Origin: Apus apus
Taxonomy: Eukaryota; Chordata; Aves; Apodiformes; Apodidae
DNA length: 64,000 nt
Direction: 5' to 3'
Assembly: GCF_020740795.1 (NCBI RefSeq)
Contig: NC_067312.1
Coordinates: forward strand, 54,579,905 to 54,643,904
In this document: one piece after another, positions 30,329 to 42,400 of the stretch
Layout of the letters: each line of letters starts with the position of its first letter
Numbering within the stretch: the stretch's first letter is position 1
Translations under genes and position numbers: made by a program
The notes under the pieces: model-generated
What the model was told of the DNA's origin: nothing
Databases searched by the model: none
Seen by the model: the letters and a program-made list of their open reading frames with translations, nothing else

Positions 30329-33300
30329 ACCATTAATGGATACTTTGCTTGTGTTTTTGTTCTGTTTGTGAGTTGCCTCCCTCTTAATTCCTTGTGGTTA
30401 AAACAGTTGGTAAAACATTACAAGCATTTGTTTATCCCAGCAAATCTCACAGTACAGGTGATATGGGTAGGTCACTTATTTCCTTGAGTAATTTGGCTGT
30501 TGGTGTGCAAGCTTAGAGCTGGCTTTCCTGGAAAAGGAGATCAATATGCTGGTCCTAGCTGTGTTAAATTGTTGTCCAGGACCCACATGGTGCTGAGCGA
30601 AGGAGACACACATTTTAGCAACAATACATATCTTTGATATGTATTGAAAAAGCTAGAAGATGGGATATGGGATACAGAGAAATATTGAAGGTGATGGCGA
30701 TGCTCCTTCAACCACTGTGGAGTGTAACTTGGTTAATGTTTAGGTCTCATTATTTATCTGTGATGAGAGACCCTAAGTGTTCTTAAATGTCTTTTCAGTG
30801 CTAGATACATGTTCTGTCTGTCAACAAGAAGAGATCACTTACCTAAGATGTAGGTCAACTGATACTTGCTGGGTGGACTGAACAAAACATGTCCCAAAAT
30901 ACAGGTTGACCTAGAGAAATAATACACCCTGGCAGAATTAGGGGAGAGGTCCTGGTTCTTTTATAGGGTTTTTCTGAGAACCCATTGCCAGTTTGGGTTA
31001 GCTCCAGTGCTATAGATTTCAGCTGGCCTCTGAGAAAGATCTGTGGATTGATACTGTTGCACAGCATGGAAAATGGTAAGGCAGAAAATGGAGTTTATTG
31101 TCAGTAGGCTTCAGATCCACTGTGTAGAGGTCTGCTGTAGTCTGGCAGCTTTTTATTGAGTAATTTTCAGAGGGCTTGCAAGTCCTAAAATACTGAATTA
31201 ATTCAAGTGTATTAATAATCTCCTGTTTAAAACAAAGTTATGATTTGGGAATGAGCTAAAAACAGCCACATGGAGTTCCTGTCCCTTGGTCAGAGCAGTA
31301 GAAACATTTGCCAATCAGAATAATCCTGGCTCAGCTTCTTTCTCAAAAAATACTGACCTGTACATTCCCCTCAGTATCTGTGTATAAATTTCATACTTCA
31401 TGAATTTCAGCTCATTTTGCAAAGCTGTTTTATCCCCAAAACAATTTTTTTTTTCAATTAAAAGCAAACACCCACACCCCCTCCCAAACCTGATTTTCGC
31501 TGGGGAACGTAGCTATTTCCTCTTTAAAAATCCAAGTTCTCTAATATGCACTGGGAACATTGTCACCATGTGAAAAATGACACTAAGATCCCTCATTTTC
31601 CAGCACTATCTGCAGGTCCTGTGGTGGTTTCTCACCGTGAACTTGGTTGTCCTCAAAGTGCTAAAGCTTCTGGAGAGATACCTGAATTTTTCCACAATGT
31701 ATTGATGAAAATAAAAAGGAAGTATTATAAAGAAGTTATTTTTTTTCCTTAGTCACAGGAATGAGAGTCAAGTGGTGCAAGGTAGGATGAAGGTCATGAG
31801 AACTCTGTTTCTCTTCTCTAGTGAGGCAAATTTACCCTGAGTACAATGAGTGTAATGGAGTTGAACAAGGTGCCAATGCCCAGTGGAGGGCAAAGGTGCA
31901 GCTGTGTTGCTGGGACAGGCCCCTTCTGCCCGTACATGACTATGTCTGCTTTTAGGCAGAGCATTGGTAATACCATCTCAGGGTGTCCATCCTGTCCTCC
32001 AGCCACTTCCACAAGACCTGTGAGCAGCAAACACAAGCTGCCATCACCTTCCCCCTAACATGATCACTGCAGCTGAGCTTAAAGGCTTTCTGGGAAAGTG
32101 AAAGCTCTGGATGGTCCTGCTGGCTGTCAGATGGAGTGCAAGGGAGTGCCTCAGGCTAGGTCCTCCTTGGAACTGCAGCAGTCCTCCATTGCATGCATCT
32201 GCATAAGTGAAAATGGTGTCAGCTCTGCCCAGCATGCAGTGCCCCACCCCTCAATGGCCCTGCAGTTGGGGCTGCACTGATGGTCATTTCTGGTCTTCGT
32301 GTGCTGCTTTTCTACAGTCCACATGGCCGTGTCTGTGCCTCTACCTAAGTTATGCTTTGCAAGTAGGCTTGACAGTGAGATCTCTAAGGACATTTAGGAT
32401 TCAGGATATAATATATGAGAGCAAGAGGAAAAGTTTATTTTAATGTAAACAGCTGTAGGCTTCCTCATCTGTTGGCTAAACAGCTGTTCATTTATACGTA
32501 TTATTTCTAGAGTAGTGGTTTAACCACTTAGCACCTTCTGCTTGCCCATATGAAATGAAAGTGTCTAGATTAGAGGTGTTCTGGTCTAATAAATACTGCA
32601 ACTTTTGTGTCCTGTTCCTAAGCCAATGCAACTGGGGCTGGTGGCAATAACCTGCCTGAGCTCAGGACACAGTGGGGACCAGGCTTGAGGCTTGCTGAAA
32701 CCAAGGTGCTATTCTTGGGAGTGCAGTGCTGCCTGCTGAGCTCCTCTCATGACCCTTCAGGGTGGATGGCTAGAGTAGGGGTCAGGACAACCCAACCACA
32801 GCCTCCCCTCTCCTGTGAGCTCCCTTCTCCAGCTGAATCAAAGCCAACCTTAAACCCCCCCAGCATCTCTGATGCAGCCTGCATTGAAATAAGCAAGTCA
32901 TACCTCAGATCATTTGTTCTTACTTTGCTCCCATGACTCCTGACTGTAGCTGTTCATCTCCACCACACCTAGCTAAGAGCATCAGCTCCAAGGAGGTCCC
33001 TCACAGCTTACCTTGCTGCTGGCTGCTGCCTACAGAGTGTGGAGATGCTGCCTATCCCTGTCTTCAGCCCTCATCACTAGCTGGGCTCTGCTTCCTACTA
33101 AGCAGGGTGGCCCCAAAGGCGTTCAGCTAAATGGTGCTAACACCACTACATTTTCCTTATCAGCAGGCTTCACAGTTCCAAGGACTGTTCATGGTGCCTT
33201 TGCTCTCCCTCCCAGGCTCCTCTCGGAGGAATTAAACACAGATACAAAGAAAGGTGAAAAAACGGACTTGATATCTTCCTTGAGGAGATGTCATGTACTG

Positions 33301-34162
33301 TCTCAAGTGGAAAGATGACCCAAGCCTGGTCTAAAATTTGCTCTGTGAATGCAGTTGGACCTAATGCTTGGCTTCTTCACCCACATCTACACCACCCCAG
33401 ATGCTCCAGTTAACGGGGGCCAGGCAGGTGGTGCCACCTGAATAGTCGGAACCCAGCCCTCATGCATTCTCCTCCAGCCAATTACCTAGAGATACCACCA
33501 CCACCACCGCGCTGTCAGAGGGGGAAAAGCCCAAGGCATTCCCAGAGCCAGCGTCTAAGTGTATGGATAAACACGGACAGTCACTGCCACCTTGTGGAGA
33601 CTTGCCTCTGTCACAATGAGTCTTTGCCAGCTGCAGGTGGAGATAAAGCTTCTTGCAGCTCTCGTGCATTCTTCACTTTCTATCAACCTGTACCATCTCA
33701 GCTCCTCCTCTCCAGAGGAGAAAAATAGGTGTCATGTGGATGCACTTCCCTGATTTCTGCACAAGACTTTTTCAAGTTCCTCAAGCTCATCCGGTTGATC
33801 TTTACCAAATCTGGAGGCATCTGGCTGGGTGTGCTTCTCACTTGTGTGAAACCCCCATTGAAAATAAGAATGCCACGGTATGGTTCAAACTCTGCTCAGC
33901 TGAACTGAGTACAGCACCCACTGCCTCCCCAGAGCTCCTGATCAGAATCTTCTTCATGCCATAGTTTTGTGCTTGGTCTTCTGACTGAGGAAGACCTACA
34001 GATAAAGCTTTCAGCAACTGAGGTAGAGTTGGTGTACAGTTATTGCTTCAGAGAAAGAGCAGAGACACCTTGCCAACAGCCAGGTAACTGCAAAGCCTGG
34101 TACCCTCAGTCCTGCACTGCCTGTTGTCAGCATGTCAATGTATTAGGTTCACAGGTGAAGGT

Positions 34163-35098
34163 GTTGTGGGGGGCTGCAGGGGTGGCTTCTGTGAAAAGAC
34201 ACCAGAAAACATCAGACAGAGCTAGTGACAGGTGGCTCCAAGAGGGACTTGTACTGATTGAAGCTTAAGCCCTCTGTGATACTATATTTAAGAAAGGTTA
34301 AAAAAACCAGCTACACAACAGCAGCAGGGAGATAGGAACAAGCATATGGGAGAAAAAACACCTTGTAGGCACCAAGGTCAGTGAAGGGAAGGAAGTGCTT
34401 CAGGAACCAGATTAGAGATTACCGTGCAGCCCACGGTGAAAGCCATGGTGAAGTAAGTTGTCCCCCTGCAGCCCATGGAGGTTAAGTGTGGAGCAGGTAT
34501 CTGCCTGTAGCCCATCAAGAACCCCACACCAGAGCAGGTGGAGGTGCCCAAAGGAAGCTGCAGCCCATGAACAGCCCACAGAGGGGCAGGGTCATGGCAG
34601 GACTCTGACCTGTGGAGGGGAGCCCAAGCTGGAACAGGTTTTCTGGCAGGCCCTGTGGCCCATGGGGGCCCTACACTGGAACAGTCCATTCCCAAAGGAC
34701 TGTATCCCATGGACCCCACACTGGAGCAAGGGGAAGAGTATGAGAAGGAAGGAGCAGTAAAGGCAATGTGTGATGAACTGATCACAACCCCTATCCCCCT
34801 GCACTGCTCAGAGGTGGGAAGGTACAAGAGATAGCAGTGAAACTGAGCCTGGAAAGAAGGGAGAAGTTGGGAAAAGTGTTTATAGATTTGCTCTTATTTC
34901 TTAACCTCTTAAATTCTTATTTCTTTAATTGCAATAAATTAATTAGCCCAAGTTGAGTCTGCTTTGCCTATGCCTGTAACTGCTGAGTGATCTCCCTTTC
35001 TCCTGACCCATGAGCTTTTCTGTTACTTATCCCTCTCCTGCTGAGGAGGGGGAGTGATAAGAGGGGCTGGCAGTTAGCCAGGGTCAGCCTACTAGACA
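34163..35098 (+). mobile_element. Avian endogenous retrovirus LTR, probably solo
   Basis: Plus orientation. A TATA-like ATATTTAAGAAAGG lies at about 34285. It is followed by the distinctive run of imperfect CTGCAGCCCATGG / CCCCACACTGGAGCA units (about 34430-34740). AATAAATT at 34934 comes next, then CCCAAGTTGAGTCTGCTTTG and a 3' block near GAGGAGGGGGAGTGATAAGA (about 35043). I recognise this arrangement as an LTR family abundant in neoavian genomes. No internal retroviral sequence or second LTR is visible. Edges are approximate because no clear target duplication was found. Confidence 0.75.
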
Positions 35099-36849
35099 GT
35101 ATCTCCCACCACTCTCCAAGGGTCAGGGACCAGCACCACAAGAGTTAATCCAGCTAGGATTTCACCAGCATGTTCCTCAAACCAACTGCTTGGATGACTG
35201 GAAGTTGAATGTTCATGGAGAACAACACAGAGGAGCTGCTATGCCATGATTTGCTGGCACTGGTAAAACAACAGAAATTTTTTGTCCTTGTTAGATCCAG
35301 CTAGTTGTGATGAATGAACAGTAAAAATTTAAACAGTTGAATAATTACAAGTACTCTTACTGGAATCATCTAGGGGGGGTCTACTCACTGTGACCCCTTG
35401 GCCTACCCTTTCTTGACAATGAGCATTCTCTCATTAAGCCTAGTTATTCCAGTCATGTGTTCCAATTGCAATGTTCAAGGAAGTACTTCTCTTTCTTTTG
35501 GCCAGCCCACTATAAGAAAGCAAGCAATATAACAGGCTTGCAGACAAAACCATCTTGCTCTGCTGGTTTGACAGCAAGGCACATATCCCAGCTATTTCAC
35601 AGCCAAATGAAACAGCCTGCAGTCACTACCCGAGGGTAGGAGAGCTTCTTCCTGGAGCCCTTATTCCCAGAAGAAACCTTTAGATGCCTTTTCTCTGCCA
35701 GGTACATCAAGTTTATTCCAAACATTCAAGTTAGTTGGCCATTTCCACCTCCCTCTTAAAGGCAGCTTTTCAGATCACTGGATCAAAGCAGTTGGTTCTG
35801 GTCATGCAAAGAGTAGATCACAGAGCTGAGTTAGAGCAACACTGGTGTCTGGCATATGGTAATTCTGGTCTCATTCCGTCACATGAAAAACAAGCAAGGC
35901 AAAAGAAATGCACCCACTGAGCTCTCCAGGGTATTGCTTAATACGTATGAGCCAGGGCATACAGCCCAGGGTTTTAGTAAGGCTGCTCATACCCATTCCA
36001 TTCAGGGCAAAAGGTTTATTTGCTATATCTATTCTATCTCAAAAGCTGAAGCTCCATGTTCTTGCTGTTGGAAGACAGTCGACTTCCCTTCCTGAACTGG
36101 GGCTCTCTCCCAGTAGCAGCACTGTTGCTTACATCTCAGGAAGTGCAGTTGCCTAGAAGAGATTTAACTGGAAAGTAAAATTACTAAAAAGAGAATTGGT
36201 TCTGTCCTGATTCAAACCAGAACAAGGTATAACCATCAGGTTGTGCTTTCAATCCCCTGTAATGACAAGGACCAACTTCAAACACATTCTGGCATTACTG
36301 TGTATTTGAAGAGAACAGGTCTGCTGGTTCCTTTAAAGGGAAGTATTACCTAACACACAGAACCTCACTGCATATTCCTCAAAGAGCCATGCCATGAGTG
36401 GGAAGATACTGCAGCGCTGGCAGATGAAGACTCACTGCACTTGTAAGAACTAATTTGCACCCCTGATTCACTGCAGGAGTTACTCCAGCCTTTCCAAACT
36501 TTTCCAATCCTATCTTGAATTTCCAGTCACTTCTTTGTCACCTGGATCTTTCCAGGCTGTTGCAGAGTGGCATCTTATTAAAGGAAGAGGAGCCTTAAGT
36601 CAAACTCAACACAAGCTGCATTTCCCACTAACTGCACCTTTCCTCTGGTGTAACAGGTAACAACCTGGTCTGGTCTCACCTCAGAAGAAATACTGTATGT
36701 TAGTACAGTATGTTAGTTAGTAGCTTCATTTCTTAAAGATGAAGCTTGATGTTAGGGACTCCTCCTGAACTTTACCTGGACTTTTCACCAAAGCTGCAAG
36801 GCTTTCAACATTGTCTTCCACAGCAACCTCACAGCCTAACTTGAGTATG

Positions 36850-37851
36850 GATTGGATGATTGGACAGTGAGGTGAATTGGAAACTGGCAGAAGGACAGAG
36901 CCCAGAGAGTTGTGGTAAGTGGACAGAGCCTAGCTGGAAGCTGTGACTAGTGGAGTTCCCCAGGGGTTGGTACTGGGTCCAACCCTGTTCCATACATTCA
37001 TCAATGGCCTGGACAAAGGAAGAGAGTGCACCATTAGCAAGTTCACTGATGAACCAAAGTGGGAGGGGTGGCTGACACACCACAGGGCTGTGCTGCCATC
37101 CAGCATGACATGGACAAGCTAGAGAATTGGGCAGGGAGAAACTTAATGAAATTCAACATGGGCAAGTGCATCTGGGGAGGAACAATCCCATGGATCAGTA
37201 CAGGTTGAGGGATGACCTGCTGGAGAGCAGCTCTGGGGAAAAAGACCTCAGGGTCCTGGTGGACAATAGGCTGGCCATGAAGCAACAGTGTGCCCTCATA
37301 GCCAAGAAGGCCAATGGCATCCTGGGATGCATTAAGAAGAGTGTGGCCAGTAGGTCAAGGAAAGTTATCCTCCCCTTCTACTCCACTCTGGCAAGTCCAC
37401 ATCTGAAATATACTATAATCAATTCTGGGTTCTGCAGTTCACTTAAAAAACCAAACTACTGGAGAGTCCAGTGCAAAGCCACTAAGATGATTACAGGACT
37501 GAGGCATCTACCATATGATAAAAGCCTGACAAGAGTTGGGTCTATTCAGTCTGGAGGAGACTAAGGGGAGATCTCAAACACTTATAGATATACAGGACAG
37601 GTGTCAGCAGGATGAGATCAGACTCTTGTCAGTGGTGTGCAGTGACAGAACAAGGGGCAATGGTCATGAACTGGATCACAGGAGATTCAACCTAAACATA
37701 AGGAGAAGCTTCTTTACTGTGAGGGTAACAGAGCACTGGCTGCTCATCTGAACATGTTCCTCTGTGATCTACTCCAAGTGATCCTGCTATAGCAGTGCAT
37801 TTGGACTACAAGATCTTGAAGTCACATCCAACCCCTACCTTTCTGTGGTTA
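36850..37851 (+). mobile_element. CR1 LINE, RT domain to 3' end
   Basis: Plus orientation. It encodes, with many stops and shifts, reverse-transcriptase motifs (VTSGVPQG, FINGLDKG, ISKFTDE where the catalytic motif should be) and then the thumb region (ILGCIKKSVASRSRKVILPF). The end is CCAACCCCTACC without a clear tail repeat. At about 1.0 kb it is the longest CR1 copy here, but its RT catalytic motif is altered, so it is dead. Confidence 0.9.
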
Positions 37852-39271
37852 GTGTTTTTTTTAACCTTTCTTGCTCCCAGCAACTGCCTAGAGAAAATAC
37901 ACTAGGCCACCCAGAACTACTTTCAAAAGCAATGTTTGTTTGCAGATAGTGATGTTAATGATGCATTCCTGCTCCAGCTTCATTTTATTCTCTCCCCACA
38001 AACCTGTCCATAGCACCACTTGGGGTAGTGGTTTGCCACTCACCTGTGTCAAGTCTGTGTAACACACTCCTCTTGGTGAATTACCCAGAGCTGAAGAGGA
38101 AACACTTTGCATGTCCCTCTCATTGCATAATCACAACCCAGATCTTACTTCCAAGATCACTGATGGCTCACCCTCAGCTGAAGGGTGTGGTCACTTCTCA
38201 GACTAGATGAATCTTGTTTCCAATAAGGAACACATGCAATAAACTGTTGAAGGCCTCCAGTTGCCAAGAGCCAAAAAATTCATGCATGCTTGTGATATGA
38301 GTGTCAGGCTGAGTCACACATGAGCTCCCTACCACAAAGACAAGAGTCTCACTTATTCCACACGGTCTGCACTAGCAGTTGGTTTTTCATCAGTGATATT
38401 CAGTGAGCAGCACAGCTAACCTAGCCCTAACCACAACAACATTACGCATAGCTGCTAGCTACAGGTCTGCTTCCTTATTTACTGAATTCTTATCCAGGAC
38501 AACATCCAAACCAGCAAGAAAGCCATTTTGATATGGTGGAAAAACCTAGCAGTTCTTGGTAACTCTGGGAAGAGTAGTTGAATGGTATACAGAGGCTGGC
38601 AAGTCAGCATTAATCTCGACAACCTGATGCAGGTTTGGAGAACTGCAGTCACTTGCTGTCCAGCACAAAGTGTCCTGGGCTCAAGACAAATTTCACCTCC
38701 TCAGTCATTTGTTCCAGACTATTTCCTAGTAACAAAGCAGCCCAACTCAAGAGTCTAAACATACTTTGGTACTAACAGGACCAGAAAGTACACCAATGGC
38801 AAGGCAAAACTGAAAAGACAAAAAGGAAGCAGCTCCAAGTCTTAACTTACACTTCCATAGCAGGACTGGGTAGTATGTTCTGATTTTTACTACACAGCCA
38901 AGTCTTAGCTTTGAAGTCCAAAAATCAAGCTTGAAAAATTTTAAAAGCATCTTCAGCTAAAAAGAGATTAATGAAAGAGTCTATCTCACCCAGTGACCAC
39001 ACTTTTCTACAGCTCCTAAACTTTCTGTATCTGCAAGCCAGACTGCCACTCTTTAGAATATAGTACCTAAGGTAGCAGTAGACTTCTAAAGCAACTGCCA
39101 TTGCTATCACACACATTGTTCCACCCCCAGCAGTAACCCAGTAATAGATCAGGTTGTATTTGACAAGAATGTTCATATCCAGACAGTACTTCAACATAAA
39201 AATTGAAACCATATCACTTCCTCATATTTTCATTCAAACACAGGGCAACATCCAAAGTGAAGAACTCACAC

Positions 39272-39277
39272 TTTATT
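39272..39277 (-). terminator. TXN: TXN poly(A) signal
   Basis: TTTATT on the plus strand is AATAAA on the TXN strand, about 135 nt after the stop, giving a short 3' UTR typical of thioredoxin. Confidence 0.75.
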
Positions 39278-39409
39278 GTACTCATTTACATGGATTAAGA
39301 CAATAGTTTCCACTACTTAAACTTGCTAACTTGTTTAGATTTAAGTAGAAAAGTTGCAGCCTATAATGTAGCCGAAGCAGTGACTCTTCAATGTCTCCAC
39401 AGGTGGAGA

Positions 39410-39472
39410 TTAGACTAGACTTTTAATTGTCTCTTCCAGCTTCTCTTTATTGGCCCCAGAGAACTCCTGCAC
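39410..39472 (-). CDS. TXN: TXN terminal exon coding part
   Basis: Codons 86-105, [20 protein letters not shown], then TAA (39410-39412). Confidence 0.97.
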   Translation of the reverse strand: MQEFSGANKEKLEETIKSLV

Positions 39473-42400
39473 CTGTAATGAGAGATTAATCTTTAAAACT
39501 TTTCCATTCAGTGCTTCATAACATTAGCTGCATACCATCCAGACACATACAACTATTCAATCCTGTTACAGCTGAAGTTTTTTCACACCCAAAACAGTGA
39601 GAACTAGGACAAGAGTCTGTCAAGAATCACTTCCAGACTACCCTTGCTGGAGTCTTCTACTTGTAAAACAAAGGAAAATAACTGAACCTGAACCAATGTT
39701 GTTTAAGACTCAAATACAGGTTTGAGGAGACTCTGGAGGTCATTGCAGAGCAAAGGTAGCTCAAAGTTACCTTGGCATGCTCAGGACCCTTACTAATAAA
39801 ATTCTGGAAGGATTGCTCCAAATGACCTGTCCCTGAGCCTGGCTTCTCCTGTGAGAATTGCACTTTCTGTAACTTGCACAACAGAAACACAAAGGCAACA
39901 TTCATGTCTCAAAAACAGGGGTTCTGCAAGGTACAGAGCAGACCACATTAAAGGCCATGAAACTGCTTGCTTGATACTCATGCATCCAGAGGTCTGTCGA
40001 GGTAACCGAAAATAGAAAACCATCCAACAGAGTTAAGCATATCACCTTCACACACTGTCACATCATAATCACAATTCTTGCAGTTATATTATAAAGCTGT
40101 AGAAATTTGTCCTGAAAAAACTCCCAAGGTTTAGTTATTATTTGCTCCCGTATTGATGTGAACTAACAGTCACCCAACACCTGACACTTTTCAGGTGCAA
40201 TTCCATTGCCTTCAGCCATGAAACTTCCATCCAGGCATTGTTTTACTTTAGAAAAGCCTACTGTGTAAACTAAAAACCCAAGATAACATTTAGCTCAGCA
40301 GTTCTTCAGTTCAGGTAGACAGCCATTCACAACTACTTCACACAGGCAGACCACTCTGCTGTCAGACTGTGGACCACATCCCCTCTCATGCACCTCTGGG
40401 CAGAGCAGCCAGAAGAGGTCTCTTAAGTCCTCTGAGTTGGGACTTCCACAGGTTACACAGCCTTTCTGTAAAGGCACCCAAGCATTTGTTTCTATTGTGT
40501 GTATATTCAACCACATTAGATGCTTCTGTTTGTGTGAGATTCCATAGGCACATACAGGAATGTCTCTGCTTGAACATGAGCTGCATCCAGAGAACAAATA
40601 CTAACCAAAACCAGTAAAAAGCAGGCAGACAGACTGGCAGTCCTAACCCAGACATCTAACCTCATTAATCACTCATGAAGCTCTGCCTGTAAGTCTGACA
40701 TGTGACACTCAGTTCACTACCTGTAAACAGTGTTTGCTTCATCAGGCACTAAGATGAACTTGTTTTCTCTCGGGAGTGTCTCAATGTCAGTGGTGCCCCA
40801 GACACATTATCAAGGAAAAGCAGGCTATGGAATTTAACATTCCCAGATTTCAAGGGTTTAGCTTGACTGCGCCAGTCCCAAAGGAGCAGAGCCTACCTTC
40901 TTTCCATTCTTGTAGAACTGGAACGTTGGCATGCACTTCACATCACAGTGGCTAGCAACATCCTGGAAGAGACAGAAAACAATCTCCAGCTGTGCATGTC
41001 TGAATGATGGTAAATTCAGAACCTACTGGCTGCCTTTTGTTTACATGATAGGGCACAACTGCTCAAAGGTACTGCAAAGGTACTTTAGGTAGTTCATCAC
41101 TAGCAAAAACAGTGCAGTATTAACATATCCCTGAAGTAAGCCTGAAAGATCCTCCCTTCAGCATTCACTTACTGCAATAGCAAAGACATTTACTACACAG
41201 GTACTCTGTTTGGAAAAAACAGACCTCCACATCGAAACAGAGATGACTATTTGTAAGGCTTAAGAGCCCTGTGACAAATCCTGTGTTTCAGCCTGACACT
41301 GTTCAAGTACCTATTTGACATGCTGGACCTGCTACACGAGACACTTCATTGCATTTAATTCAAGTCATGAAAGAGGAAATAGTGTCAAAAGCAGTGTGGA
41401 GACCAGACTGATCACCAGCCAGTTGAGCTATTAGTTTTAGGGAAGACTGCATCAGAGCAGCATAGGCCTTAGACTAACACTCCCTGCCAACACAAAGTCA
41501 GTGTTCCCAAGTTATCTGACACATGCCATAAGGCTTCAAGTGTGCAGATAACCATGGCAATTTGCTCTGTTAAGGTGTCCTCTAAAATTTTACTTTCCAG
41601 GCTAACTGCTAAACCCCTATCTCTGCTTCTCAAAGTTGAAGTAATCTCTCATTTCTTTTCAGTATCTGCATGGACTTTTTAAAAAGAATTCTTCCTTGTC
41701 ACTTGTATGACTCATTTGCTGCCCTCTCTTAGCATGACTCTGGACCATACCTGGGCATCATCCACATCAATTTCGATGAACACCACATCACTATACTTCT
41801 CAACCAAACTCTAGAATGAAATAAGAAACCATGCAGTTAGTGTCCAAGGAAAGCTATATTTTAAAAGACATTAATACAATTTTTAAGTCTGGTGCTGCTA
41901 CCCATCCGGCCCTGCCCACACCCCTACCCCCACAGTGAAACCTGCCTCATTACCTTAAAGCATTCCAGAAAAATGCTGGAAATGACGTGTGGCAAAGGAA
42001 GTTTCCTCTGTGTTATAATCCAACAACACAAAAACATTTGTATATACCTTAATACAGTTGCCAATAAAACAAGAAAGGCTACTTACGTGGAAGAAGGGCT
42101 TGATCATTTTGCATGGCCCACACCATGTAGCAGAAAAATCAACCACTATAAGCTTCTCACCAGCAGATTTCAGTTCTGCCTCAAATTCAGTCTACAAAAA
42201 AAAAAATTGAACTCATTAATGATTTCCACAGAATCACAGAATGGTTTGAGTTGGAAGGGACCTTAAAGATCATCTAGATCTAAGCCCCCTGAATGGGCAG
42301 GGACACCTCCCACAATCTCACCTTGCTCATTAATCAAGTGAAGTTTGCCGTTAAAGCCAAATTTTGTCCTTTCCAAAAGGATTTAGACTAATGCCAAGAC

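Larger units (their letters stand above)
30350..39250. other. Intergenic spacer between convergent PTGR1 and TXN
   Basis: No exon recognised on either strand. It contains the LTR at about 34.16-35.10 kb and the CR1 at 36.85-37.85 kb. The remainder is unique-looking sequence in which I see nothing specific. Confidence 0.6.
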
